A stretch of DNA of 64,000 bases. Origin: Perilla frutescens. Its lineage: Eukaryota > Streptophyta > Magnoliopsida > Lamiales > Lamiaceae. The notes beneath the pieces are model-generated. The model had not been told where the DNA came from. It saw only the letters and a program-made list of their open reading frames with translations, and searched no databases. Positions 25,201 through 35,400 of the stretch are shown in pieces (positions within the stretch are counted from its first letter, which is position 1; the number at the start of each line of letters is the position of its first letter). The position numbers and the translations under genes were made by a program. The stretch is taken from NCBI GenBank assembly GCA_026008535.1, contig BRKX01000018.1, forward strand, positions 45,749,588-45,813,587, read 5' to 3'.

Positions 25201-25520
25201 GATGGAGATGATGAATTTTATGATGATGATTATTAGTTGATTTGCTCTTGCTCAATGCTCGTACATTAAGACTTTTGATTTATATTGTGTGAATTAAGAC
25301 TTTGATATTTTGATGATTAATTGTTGCATTTGTGTGATTTTTTGTTAATTTATAAGTGATATGATATTTTGAGTAGAGAACATAGTATAGATAAATATAT
25401 TAGATTTTTTTTTTTAGTTTTGGTGCACCTCGCCTACGAAAAGCCCGCGCCTGAGCCAAGCTTTTGTGCCTAGGCTCTAGGAAAGTTTTGCGCCTTGGTG
25501 CGCCTTGCACTTTTTTAAAC
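22278..25520 (+). mobile_element. hAT-superfamily DNA transposon
   Basis: About 3.2 kb. The termini carry GCGC-rich degenerate inverted repeats: TAAAAAGCGC followed by AAGCGAGGCGC at left, and GCGCCTTGGTGCGCCTTGCA followed by CTTTTTTAAA at right. No 8 bp target duplication is visible, suggesting an old insertion. It contains a four-exon transposase gene and lies in the gap of the cyclase pseudogene, in the opposite orientation. A homopolymer of 18 or more C lies at 22396-22414, just upstream of the gene. Confidence 0.8.
23079..25236 (+). CDS. hAT transposase (DUF659 plus C-terminal dimerisation domain)
   Basis: Exons about 23079-23550, 23642-24451, 24541-24659 and 24745-25236, all with GT-AG borders and consistent phases, giving an open frame of about 630 codons. 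Visible parts: a DUF659-like region (FFYDNGIPFYAANTDSY, SILSDGWRD with the catalytic-type Asp), a central part with TPCAAHCLDLILEDIGK (the CxxH signature), AITRFATSFITLAQY, and the hAT dimerisation motif WWSCYGSSSPNLKSFAIKVL with SAIGCERNWDIF. The C-terminus is acidic (EDKDDKGDGDDEFYDDD). A TGA just before position 23075 cuts the frame off from any N-terminal BED zinc finger, and no C2H2-type BED residues are visible upstream. It may therefore be 5'-decayed and unable to bind its ends, although the rest of the frame is open. Confidence 0.8.
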
Positions 25521-25524
25521 TAAG

Positions 25525-26280
25525 CTTGAGATTTAAAAATATCAATTTTCCTTTCTTTACTGGTGATCATTAGTTGATTTTGGGGAACTTGGTTAGCTTC
25601 CATGTTCTCAAATTAGAACAAGTCCAGTAATTGGAATTTTTTTTTCACTGTTTAGTATCTTTTTTATAGTACAAGAGAATATAGCACAGATATATATAAT
25701 CACTTAAAGCTTATGCCAAAGCTACATTTCTTTAATTAGCATATTACATCTCTCCAAGTAATATACATAAAGTATGTCAAGATAAATTCTAAGCACAAAA
25801 ACATAACATTTCATCCATAATTACACCACATTGCAGACTAGCATGCCCCACAATATCTCTCATTTGACTGTCTACTAAATCCCCTAGGATAATACAGACA
25901 TTATTATTTTTTAATTAGTTTTCTGAAGATATAATCATATCAGTTGATCTAATAGGGAGAAAATAACTTTTTTCAACAAAATCACTTTACTGGTTATGTT
26001 ATGTTATGTTTGCAAGAACTCAACAGTAGAAAAAAAAAAAAAAAACCCACTGCAACAATAATAAAAAATAGCTTAAGATTGACTTAAAGACTCAACAAAC
26101 AGGAGCATATTCCATACATCAAATCTGTCAACTTTAGCATGTTTGAACAGGGGTCGCAATGAACCTGGGTTAGACTGAGTTTTTTGTAAATTCACATGTT
26201 CTGATTTAGAAAAGATGTTCTAGTAGAAATACAGAAAATTAAGTAGAATTATTATAATGCATATTTATACAATAGAACTC
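25525..26280. other. Intron-like DNA of the cyclase pseudogene
   Basis: I searched this stretch by eye on the minus strand for the missing exons (GYNGSQLWDT, DCTAEGLK and neighbours) and found none. It is AT-rich non-coding DNA with a poly-A run near 26030-26045. Confidence 0.5.
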
Positions 26281-26954
26281 AACCTGCATTTTCATGCCAT
26301 CTTCGGCAAGCCATAGGTAATCATAGATTCTTGGAAGGTGTAACTTGAAAGCTTCTGAATTTTGATCTTCCACCCAACAGCAAAGCATATTTAGCACCTG
26401 GAGTTTCATTATGAAGGTGACATATGAGAAAGTTGGGGAGATTATTTAACAATTGCAATATTTTGTAATACAGTCATTAGGTAAAATCAAAGAAAGAAAT
26501 AGCCAAAATCACATGCATCAACTAATGTCTTCTGAGATATTTTTGCTCAAATCATTTGTTTTTTCACATTTGATGACTTTTCTAAATTTTCACAACTTCA
26601 ACTTCCAAAGGAACTTCCAAACAAACCCTTATCAGAAGACACATTGCATTATTGCAAGATATTATGGCAGAATGATTTCATTTGGAAAAATATATCCTAC
26701 TTTAATTAGATTGGCAATGAAACAATTTATGGATATGTTGGAAAACATTTCCTACCTCTTTATTAATCTGGGTTGGATGGGACGAACAATACTAATAAAA
26801 TAAAGGCTCAAAATATTTTCGGATTATCTCTCTCAACCCAAAAGTTGCAAGTCTACCAATAATGCATAAAGAAAAAGAGATGAGTTTGTATCATATTCGA
26901 TAACATCTGTTTACTTCGACCAAGGACATTTAATTCAAATTTTAAATTTAAAAA

Positions 26955-27118
26955 CATTTAAATTATATATATTCAATATTAAAATGATAAAATAAAATAT
27001 CAAATATTGCACTTGATCTTAACAGAAAGACCAAGAAACATGGAAAGACCATAGTTGAGCACTATAATTTATAATCTGTTCATGCACAACAACATTTTTT
27101 AGTTTTTCAATGTGAGAT
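26955..27118 (-). pseudogene. U2 snRNA-like relic with promoter, copy 3
   Basis: Read on the minus strand: upstream element ATCTCACATTG (27118-27108), a TATAAATTATAG box, then CTTGGTCTTTCTGTTAAGAT and GATCAAGTGCAATATTTG. The first aligns with U2 CTCGGCCTTTTGGCTAAGAT, the second with GATCAAGTGTAGTATCTG. Differences are largely C to T or G to A, as expected for decay of methylated DNA. Confidence 0.65.
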
Positions 27119-27439
27119 AAATATTTTTTGAAAAATTAAATGATATAAATGTTAATAATTAAAATATATTTTAAATTGATAACTTAAATACGTTCACTTC
27201 AAAATTTTAAAAATAATTAAAATTAATTTGATAAAAATTCATTAATACATTTAATTCAAACAGTTAAATATATTTAATTTAAAATTTTAGAACTGGGTCT
27301 TAATTTTTCTAATATATAATTAATTAACTTAAAAACTAAAAATCATAAATTAATATATTGATAATATTTTATTCCAATAGTTTATTAGATTTAATAAAAA
27401 AATTAATTTTACAATATTTATATTCTATAAATTTAAAAT

Positions 27440-27596
27440 ATTCGAATATTTAATATTTAATTGATAAAATTAAATATCAAAATATTACACTTGATCTTAA
27501 CAAAAAGATCGAGATATCTGGAAAAACCATTATTGGGTCTCTGAATTTATAGTTGGTTTATGTAGAACAATATTTGTTAATTCTTTGATGTAAGAT
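27440..27596 (-). pseudogene. U2 snRNA-like relic with promoter, copy 4
   Basis: Minus strand. The upstream element has decayed to ATCTTACATCA, with a CTATAAATTC box and the U2-like core GATCTTTTTGTTAAGATCAA followed by GTGTAATATTTGATATTTAA. It lies about 470 bp from copy 3 in the same orientation, so it looks like a tandem unit. Confidence 0.55.
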
Positions 27597-27799
27597 AAAT
27601 TTTGTTTCAAAAATTAAAATAATAAGTTTTAACTATTTAAAAAAGTAATAAAAATGATAATGTAAATATTTAACCTTCAAAAATTTTAAAATATTTAACA
27701 ATAAATTGATACATTTAACTCATAAATTTATTGCAAATTTTAAATATATTTATTTAATATTTTTAATTCAAAGTTATGATTTTAAAATATTGAGATTTT

Positions 27800-27893
27800 A
27801 TAAAGTTTAATATTTTAATGAAATGTTATAATTGATCTCAACTGAAAGATCGAGAAAGGTGGAATGGCCATTATTGAGTCTTTGATGTGGGAT
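27800..27893 (-). pseudogene. U2 snRNA-like relic, copy 5, promoter shortened
   Basis: Minus strand. A near-consensus upstream element ATCCCACATCA (27893-27883) is followed almost directly by the U2-like block (CCTTTCTCGATCTTTCAGTT, then GAGATCAATTATAACATTTC). The 33 nt spacer and TATA box of the other copies have been deleted. The start CCTTTCTCG is the best match to the U2 5' end in the window. Confidence 0.6.
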
Positions 27894-28477
27894 AAATTTT
27901 TTATGAAAAAACAAAATATATAATTTCTAACCATTTAAAATATATTTAAGGGTTAATTGCTAAATAAAATCCCTACAATATTTGAAACTTGTAATTTACA
28001 TACGACTTTTTAAATGTTGCAATAGTAGCATTTTTTTTATTGGTAGCAAAATCAACACTCCTATTTTTTTTATGATCATAATTATGATGTGGCAATATTT
28101 TTCCAAGTGTAGTTATTTATTTAATTTTAGATTGTTGAACATGGGGAGCTTTTATTGTGCAAAATTAGTTTTCTAATCTTCTGAATTTTTATTGGTGTAT
28201 ATTCTATTAAAAATTAAAAAGATTGTGTTAGCTCTTCTATGTGAAATAATTTAGTTTGTGAAATTAATATATGTAATTAAGTTATAACTATTTAAAATAT
28301 ATCAAAAGTTGAGCACCTACTTATGTATAATTCACAAATTTAAAAATATTTAAAATAAAATTGATAAGCTCAAACGTACATATAAATTCTAAAAATTCAA
28401 ATTTTTTGATGTGGATCTTGATTTTTTAAAATTCCACACGTTAGCAAGATCATTTTTTAAATTAATTTTCATGTGAA

Positions 28478-28521
28478 TATGTGTGTGTGTGCGTGCGCGC
28501 GTGCACACGCACGCACGCGTT
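28478..28521. repeat. Alternating purine-pyrimidine tract (Z-DNA type)
   Basis: TGTGTGTGTGCGTGCGCGCG continuing to TGCACACGCACGCACGCG. A second copy lies at 29897-29942 in the tandem duplicate. These are strict alternating purine-pyrimidine runs with a high CG share and are partly self-complementary. Confidence 0.75.
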
Positions 28522-28794
28522 GAGAGTTGAAATAATACGTTCTTATGAATCTTATCCAACCAATTTTTGATATCAACTTTATTATTACGATTGATTAAAA
28601 ATATTGAATTTAAATTGTGATTTGAAGTGATTCTTTAATCTAAGTTATTTATCAAGTTAATATTGTCACTTTGTTTGACAAATTACAGCTACTTCAAATT
28701 AAGGCTAGTACATGTAAATATAAAAAAATTGAGTTTATATTGGTATAACCAATTTTCAATATTCATATTTAATTTGAAATTTTAATTTAAATAT

Positions 28795-28941
28795 TAAACT
28801 GATAAATTCAAACACAATATTTATTCTCAAGTCTGAACTAAAAAACCAATAAAAGTGTGAGATGTGAAATTTTCATTATTGACCATTAGAATTTATAGTA
28901 CATTCAATTAGAATAATTATCTTCAAAATTCGATGTGGGAT
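28795..28941 (-). pseudogene. U2 snRNA-like relic with intact-looking promoter, copy 6
   Basis: Minus strand. An exact plant snRNA upstream element ATCCCACATCG (28941-28931), then 33 nt, then TATAAAT (28897-28891). The U2-like body includes TTGGTTTTTTAGTTCAGACT and TTTATCAGTTTAATATTT, the latter matching U2 TTATCAGTTTAATATCTG closely. The 33 nt spacing is that of polymerase II type plant snRNA genes. Confidence 0.65.
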
Positions 28942-30214
28942 AATTGTCCTTTAAAAAATTGGCTACTTATTACTTTTTAGTTTTTCCAACTCCGAAAGCA
29001 TTTGAAACTTTGCAGACATTTTACTATTACATAATCCATTTCAAATAATACTAATTGAGTAAATTTGTGATGCGTGTAATATATGTAATTCATAAGGTTA
29101 TAAAGTGAAAATATTAACATCATATTGTTTGTATAAATAATTACACTAAAATTCACGAACTCCGTCTGAATGTGTAACATATAATTTTGTCTTGCCTCTT
29201 GAAATGGCATGTCAGTTAATACTGAATGTTGAATTTGTAATATACCAATCCCTAGTATTGCTATCAAGTTAGTAAGAATTCCAAAAATTCAAATTTATTC
29301 ATTCAAATTAAATAGCATACAAGGACGTTGCTATAATTTGCAAAAGATTTGTTGTATATTTTCGGCATCATTTCCAATAATTATTTATTTTTCAAAATAT
29401 ATATAATTTGAATTGAAGGCACAAACTCCAAAATCGAATTGTTGGTTGTTAGTATAATTTATTGAAGCGAGAAAATGACAAACTAAAATGGATAATTATT
29501 ATTAATTCGAAATATTACAAAATACACTGTTAATAAATATTATTCAATATTTGTTGATGCTCAATGTAGGATACATTTAATTTTAAAATTAAAATAAATA
29601 TAATTTAATTGATTAAAATATATTTAAAATTAAAATGTAAACACCTTTTTAAATTCATAATGATAAGATAAATTATTGACCATTAAACTTGAACACATTT
29701 TCAAAAATACATATTTAATTGTTGAAGTTTAACTTAAATATTTTAATATGTATTTAAATATTAAACAAAATAAAAATTGATGAGCTTAAAAATACATATA
29801 TATTCTAAAAATTTAAAATTTTTTATGTGGATCTTGATTTTTTAAAATTCCACACATTAGCAAGACCATTTTTCAAATTAAATTTCATGCGAATATATAT
29901 GTGTGTGTGTGCGCGCGCGCGTGCACGCACTCGCGCACGCGTGCGTTTAGAGTTGAAATAATACGTTTTTATGAGTCTTATCCAACCAATGTTTAATATC
30001 GACTTATTATTACGGTTGATTAAAAATATTGAATTTAAATTGTGATTTGAAGTAATTTTTAATCTAAGTTATTTATCAAGTTAATATTGTCACTTTGTTT
30101 TGCAAATTACAGGTGCTTCAAATTAAGGCTAGTACATGTAAATATAAAAAAATTAGTTTATATTTGTAAAACCAATTTTCAAATATTCATATTTAATTTG
30201 AAATTTTAATTTAA

Positions 30215-30366
30215 GTATTAAACTGATAAATTCAAACACACTATTTGTTCTCAAGTCTGAACTGAAAAACCAATAAAAGTGTGAGATGTGAAAATTTTCA
30301 TTATTGACCATTAAATTTTATTGAACATTTAAGTAGAATAATTATCTTCAAAATTCGATGTGGGAT
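30215..30366 (-). pseudogene. U2 snRNA-like relic with promoter element, copy 7
   Basis: Minus strand counterpart of copy 6 in the second tandem unit. The upstream element ATCCCACATCG is exact (30366-30356), while the TATA region has decayed to CAATAAAATT. The body keeps TTTATCAGTTTAATAC. Confidence 0.6.
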
Positions 30367-31184
30367 AATTATCCTTTAAAAAATTTGTCTACTTACTACT
30401 TTTCAATTTTTTTGACTCAGAAAGCATTTGAAACTTTACAGACAGTTTACTATTACATAATCCATTTCAAGTAATACTAATCGAGTAAATTTGTGATGCG
30501 TGTAATATATATAATTCATAAGGTTATAAAGTGAAAATATTAACATCATATTGTTTGCATGCATAATTACACTAAAATTTACCAATTCCGTTTGAATGTA
30601 TAGCATATAATTTTATCTCGCCTCCCGAAATGACATGTCAATCAATACTGAATACTGAATTTGTAATATTCCAATCCCTAGTATTACTATCAAGCTGTAG
30701 TAAGAATTCCAAAACTTCAAATTTATTTATTCAACTTAAATAGCATACAAGGTTGCTAGAATTTGCAAAAGATTTATTGTATATTTTCAACAACATTTTC
30801 TTTAATTATTTCTTTTTCAAAATATCTATGTTTGAATTTGAAGGCACAAACTCCAAAACCGACTTGTTGGTTGTTAGTATAATTTGTTGAAGCGAGAAAA
30901 TTACAAACTACATTTCATAATTTTTATTAATTCATAATATTTCAAAATACATTGTTGATAAATATTTTTCAATATTTGTTGGTGCTCAATGTAGGATACA
31001 TTTAATTTTTAAATTAAAATAAATATAATTTAATTGATTAAAATATATTTAAAATTAAAATGTAAACACCTTTTTTAATTCATAGTGATAAGATAAATTA
31101 TTGACCATTAAACTTGAATACATTTTCAAAAATACATATTTAATTGTTGAAATTTAACTTAAATTTTTAATATGTATTTAGACA

Positions 31185-31318
31185 TTAAACTAATAAAATC
31201 AAACACTATGCTCGTTCTCAAATAAGAGACCAAGAGATGTGTGAGAAATTCATTATTGACCATTATAATTTATAATATTTTAAAACAAAATAATTCATTT
31301 TAAAATTCGATGTGGGAT
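31185..31318 (-). pseudogene. U2 snRNA-like relic with intact-looking promoter, copy 8
   Basis: Minus strand. Exact ATCCCACATCG (31318-31308), a 33 nt spacer, TATAAATTATA from 31274 downward, then a body with CTCTTGGTCTCTTATTTGAG and TTTTATTAGTTTAATGTC. This is the second copy in which the two promoter elements keep the same exact spacing. Confidence 0.65.
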
Positions 31319-31803
31319 AATTATTATTTTCGTTTGTGGTAAGTGCAAATGGGCGGGAAAATAAGAACTTCTATTTAAAGTAAACTTATTAGTCTTTATA
31401 TATATATATATATATATATATTAAGATGTATTGTAATCGCCTAATATAATATAGATACTAGTCTACCATCCGTTCAATGCACGACGATAGATGTATACTA
31501 ATTTAAAATAGCATTAAATATAGAACAGATATGTGACTAAATGAAAACATAAAATTCAAAATATTATCCATGATCAAACATTCCAATCGCATATTTGAAG
31601 TCCTATTTCATTAGCACATATTAGTTTTCAGCATCGTCAACAGTAAAAATCAACAACTGTGGTAGCATCAAATATTCAAAGGCTTACCTTAGTCTTATAA
31701 ACAAAACTCAGTAAGTATCAAAAAGATAAAATCAATATAAATTATAAATGTCCCCAAAGTATAATATAAAATAAATATCATAAATTGAGAACATATTAAT
31801 ATT

Positions 31804-33455
31804 TCAAAGATTTTGGAAAAATTCTTTGTACACCACGTTTGTTGTTGATGAACTGTTGTTGTTGTCTTTATCACACACTAAGATCTTCAATCCACTACGA
31901 CTTCTTACTCTGGAAACAGCAACATAAAGTTGACCATGAGAGAAAACTGGCTTCTTCAAAAAAATTCCCACATGGGACATTGATTGTCCATGACTTTTGT
32001 TAATCGTCGTGACATAGGAAACAATCAGAGAGAATTATCTTCATTGAAACTTAAAAGGAATACGTGGATCCGATGGCGTAAGTGACATTCTGGAAATGAA
32101 AACTTTTTTACCTGAGTTAGTCCCGGTCAACATCTCAGCCTCCAGAACATGGTTACCAAGACGGGTAACAACCAAACGTGTTCCATTGCATAACCCAAGT
32201 GAGTGGTCAATGTTTCTCAATAACATGAATGGTGTTCCAACCTTTAGATTAAGTTTGTGGTTTGGTAAACTAGAACACTTCAATCCATTGAGAAATTCAG
32301 GCGTGTGTACATCATTGAGAACATCAATAATTCCATCAGAGTTGCACGTGGTGTCTGAACTTAAATATACTCTACCATCAGACTGATTCATGGAAATCAT
32401 GTAATGATTTACGGAATCAACAACATCAAGTGTTAGAGCTAGAATAACCCTTCCTTGTAGATAAGACAAATCATTTGGATTAGTTGATGAAGATGGATAT
32501 GTACTGTTAATGATAGATGCAATAAGGTCACCTGAAAATCTGAGATGAATGTCATTTGGTATTTCAATGATAGCATGTCCATCATTTGTACCACCAAGAA
32601 GACCATCACATATGGCAGCTACCCAATCTGAAAATCTTTGTAATTCATTTGCTTCAACCTCAGAATTCATAGACTGCAATCTCATGTTCTCCGTTAACCT
32701 TAACACTTTTACATATCGCCATATATATGAAGAATTGATACTTGCATTAACAATATCTTGTCTGCTATCACTGGGTATGACTGGCAATATCTATCTGAAG
32801 TCTCCACCAAATACAATGGTTTTATCTCCGAAAGGTAAATTATAACGGGATGTATTACTGAATTGCATTATGTCTCTCAAAGTTCTGTTCAAAGCTTCAA
32901 AACAATGTTCGTGGACCATAGGCGCTTCATCCCATATTATAAGTTTACACATCACAAGAAGTTTGGCAAGAGGACTTCCTTGTTTGATGTTACTCGTTGA
33001 ATCTTCATTGGGACCTATCGGAATAGCAAATCGAGAATTACAGTTCTCCCGCCAGGCAACAACAAAGATGCTATTCAACTGGAAGCAACATTCAATACTA
33101 TGTCTCCTTTCGATCTCACTGCAACAGATAATGTCTTCCAAACATAAGTTTTACCTATCCCCCCATAAACAAAAAACACACCACCAGAATGTGATTCAAT
33201 TTTTTCTATAATTGTATCGTACACGTGGCATTGTTCATCTGTCAAGTTTCTCAATAATGAGACATGTTCTAATGTTGTCTGAGATCGATCATAACGCAGC
33301 TCATCATTTATCATACTATTACCAATCTGACACAAGAATTCTTTTTCAGGATATGGCATATGTCATTGAATTCTCGAAGACTTCGACCACATTGTTGCAA
33401 TATTTTTTCCAACTCTAGCAATGCATGATTTTTGATATGTTGTTCGATTAACTTA
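31804..33455 (-). pseudogene. Helitron helicase (Pif1-like) domain, degraded
   Basis: Minus-strand SF1B helicase part of a RepHel protein, which would unwind DNA during rolling-circle transposition. Motifs in order: Walker A region VYGGIGKT (usual form GGTGKT, one Thr replaced by Ile), Walker B WDEAPM, FGGDFR then a stop where the family has Gln (CAG to TAG), RLTENMRL, LLLRNIDHSLGLCNGTRL, and the C-terminal TINKSHGQSMSHVGIFL and GQLYVAVSRVRS. Further lesions: an in-frame TGA where VASSGIAS is expected, and a frame shift after LLLPGGRT. Cannot be functional. Confidence 0.85.
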
Positions 33456-33594
33456 AAATCTGCCAAAAATTAATAAGATTTGAAAATAATTAAATATATA
33501 GGTTTAAAACTAAGAGCCACATCATTTTATGTTTACGATTATGTAAAAATTAATGGTTAAACAATAAATATAATTCTTGGAATGCAGAGTACTT

Positions 33595-34763
33595 TCCGCT
33601 GATTGTAAAGAACACCATCAGATAAATATATCCAGCAATTATCCTAAACAACCTCTAGTCTAGTCATGGAGTTTACGGTAAGTGAATTAGCAATCAAATG
33701 TCTTACTGACTGTGCAGAACCCCATCGACTTGCCTCAATAATTCCATCGATTTACTCTTTATCACCATCCAATAAACCCAATGCATAACATGCATCACGA
33801 AAAGAATTGTGTTGTACACCATTTATACATCTTATATCTTCAAAACATGTCGGTCCACGTACTCAGATAATACATCTCACCACTGCCTGGATGAACATAA
33901 TAGATCCTACTAATAGAAAATCCTTTTTTTTTCTCGAAACCCACTCCTGACTTGACTGTTTCCAAACGAACTTAGTTGGAAATTCATAATATGTTAACTT
34001 CCTTGCATTTGGATAATTCTTATTTGCCTCAAACCATGCAAGGAACATACTATGACCAACATTAAGACGATTAATAACATTTTCAAGCACATCATTATCC
34101 GAGAAAAATATCTTCTGCTCATCGGGCAAATGAAAACTCAAACGCTCCACTGGTGGATCCCTATAGTGAATATCAAAATTGAATATCCTCCAAGATGCTT
34201 CACACGGGGAGATGTATCTGCAATCATAATACATTTTGATCTCATCCACTTGTTTGCCCTGTCTTTCATCATCAGCGCTTCGACAAAAAGATGATGTTAC
34301 TCGATCATTTCCCTTACTGACATACTTAAATAAGTATTTAATGGATCTTGATTGATTGCACCACTCAACATTAATATGTCCTCCATACTTCATCAACAGA
34401 AACTTGTTGTGAGGAACAACATATCTATTGTCAAGCTCAATGCCATTTTTCATGATTGTACATCCATTATCTCTATGTCTGTATGGGTAGCCATCTTCAT
34501 CAATTGAGTTTCTTTGGGAAATGTTTTGTGCATTTACCTTCAGACATGTAGAGAGAATTTTCTCATCGCAATACCACACGGTCCATGAATCATGAACTCA
34601 CGTACATTGTTGTAATATAACTCATGAACTGACTGATCTGGGATCTCAGCTGATATTATGTGATCAATATCCAGGCCAAATGGACATCTATCTTCACTTG
34701 ATAGAAAAATTAAAATATGTGCACGCGGGAGGCCTTTTTTTTTAAACTCTATGGTGTAAATAA
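33595..34763 (-). pseudogene. Helitron Rep (HUH) domain, degraded
   Basis: Minus strand. YTIEFKKKGLPRAHILIF is the HUH region; the usual sequence is GLPHAH, so the first metal-binding His is now Arg. Downstream, SIKYLFKYVSKGNDR carries the conserved Tyr residues of the catalytic helix, followed by MYYDCRYISPCEASWRIF and ERLSFHLPDEQ. After position 33860 the linker region (GPTCFEDIRCINGVQHNSFR, DACYALGLLDGDKE) contains stops, including one where DKEYID is usual. The frame breaks again near 34575. Confidence 0.85.
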
Positions 34764-34869
34764 CTGCATAAAAATCATAAAAAATAAAAACTTATTATTG
34801 TGTAAAAATATTAAAAATAATATATATAATACTACTAATGTACCTGCACGCATGGTTCCAAATATTTTA

Positions 34870-35400
34870 TTACGACAAAGAAAGAAGTATCATTAATTAA
34901 TTAAAGTATCATTATTTATGAGGTGAAGTATTATTAACTCACATATGAGTATCATTATTTATGGGGTGAAGTGGAGTCTCATTACTATAGAAAAAAGTAT
35001 CACTAATTGCAGAAGAAAGTATTACTAATTGAAGAAAAGTATCACTAATGGCAGAAGAAAGTATCACTAATTGCAGAAGAAAGTATCACTAATTGAAGAA
35101 AAGTATTACTAATTGTAGAAAAAGTATCACTAATTACAAAGAAAAATATCACTAATTGCAGAAGAAAGTATCACTAATTACAAAGAAAAGTATCACTAAT
35201 TGCAGAAAAAACTATCACTAGTTAGAAGAAAAATATCACTGGTTGCAGAAGAAAGTATTACTAATTAGAAGAAAAGTATTACTGATTGAAGAAGAAAATA
35301 TCAGAAAAGTATCACTAATTGTAGAAGAAAATATCACTAATTAGAAAGAAAAATATCACTAATTGCAGAAGAAAGTATCACTATTAGTGATGCTTCATTT
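34870..35400. repeat. Minisatellite of 21-22 bp units
   Basis: About 18 imperfect tandem units of the form AGTATCACTAATTGCAGAAG plus AA, best between 34994 and 35386. The unit alternates between TTGCAGAAGAA and TTACAAAGAAA or TTGAAGAA variants, which hints at a higher-order arrangement. It lies just upstream of the truncated Helitron Rep and may sit in what was its intron. Confidence 0.85.

Larger units (their letters stand above)
19099..26397 (-). pseudogene. Oxidosqualene cyclase (cycloartenol synthase-like) pseudogene, exons lost
   Basis: Eight exons are readable on the minus strand, in order: 26284-26397, 22123-22179, 21604-21650, 21151-21294, 20827-21004, 20285-20365, 19956-20039 and 19099-19212. 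They encode recognisable cyclase segments such as VLNMLCCWVEDQNSEAFKLH, QW-type repeats (NADGGFAKYE, QLPCGGWGESY), AETFGDIVIDYP, NRSHVVNTAWALMAF and a C-terminus with NRNCMITYAAYRNIFPIWAL. Intact enzymes of about 760 residues cyclise 2,3-oxidosqualene at the ER; the C-terminus looks more like cycloartenol synthase than beta-amyrin synthase. Roughly the first half is absent. So are about 130 residues between the first two exons listed, where the catalytic DCTAE Asp belongs; a hAT element occupies that interval. The acceptor of the 19956-20039 exon reads TG instead of AG. I judge it a non-functional remnant. Confidence 0.85.
28358..31185. repeat. Direct tandem duplication, two units of about 1.42 kb
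   Basis: The first unit (about 28358-29774) and the second (about 29775-31185) are alignable throughout in the same orientation. Landmarks recur at a constant offset of about 1420 bp: a purine-pyrimidine alternating TGTGTGCGCGCGTGCAC tract (28480-28520 and 29895-29945), the phrase AGAGTTGAAATAATACG, and GTTGGTTGTTAGTATAATTT. Each unit carries one U2-like relic. No long open frame is found in either. Confidence 0.8.
31458..34763 (-). mobile_element. Helitron, 5'-truncated, minus strand
   Basis: The 3' end on the minus strand reads GGATGGTAGACTAG followed by T, the CTRR-T terminus of plant Helitrons; a weak stem-like CGT...ACG lies just before it. Going inward there is the helicase C-terminus (stop at 31804-31806) and then the helicase and Rep parts up to 34763, where an exon starts after a TTATGCAG acceptor. 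Upstream Rep and zinc-finger exons are not found; instead a minisatellite follows. No 5' TC end could be placed. Confidence 0.75.

Noticed and set aside
34052..34294. Plus-strand frame over the Helitron Rep
   Set aside because: Antisense shadow of a recognisable Rep region.
34994..35386. CRISPR-like array
   Set aside because: Plant nuclear DNA with contiguous 21-22 bp units and no unique spacers; it is a minisatellite.
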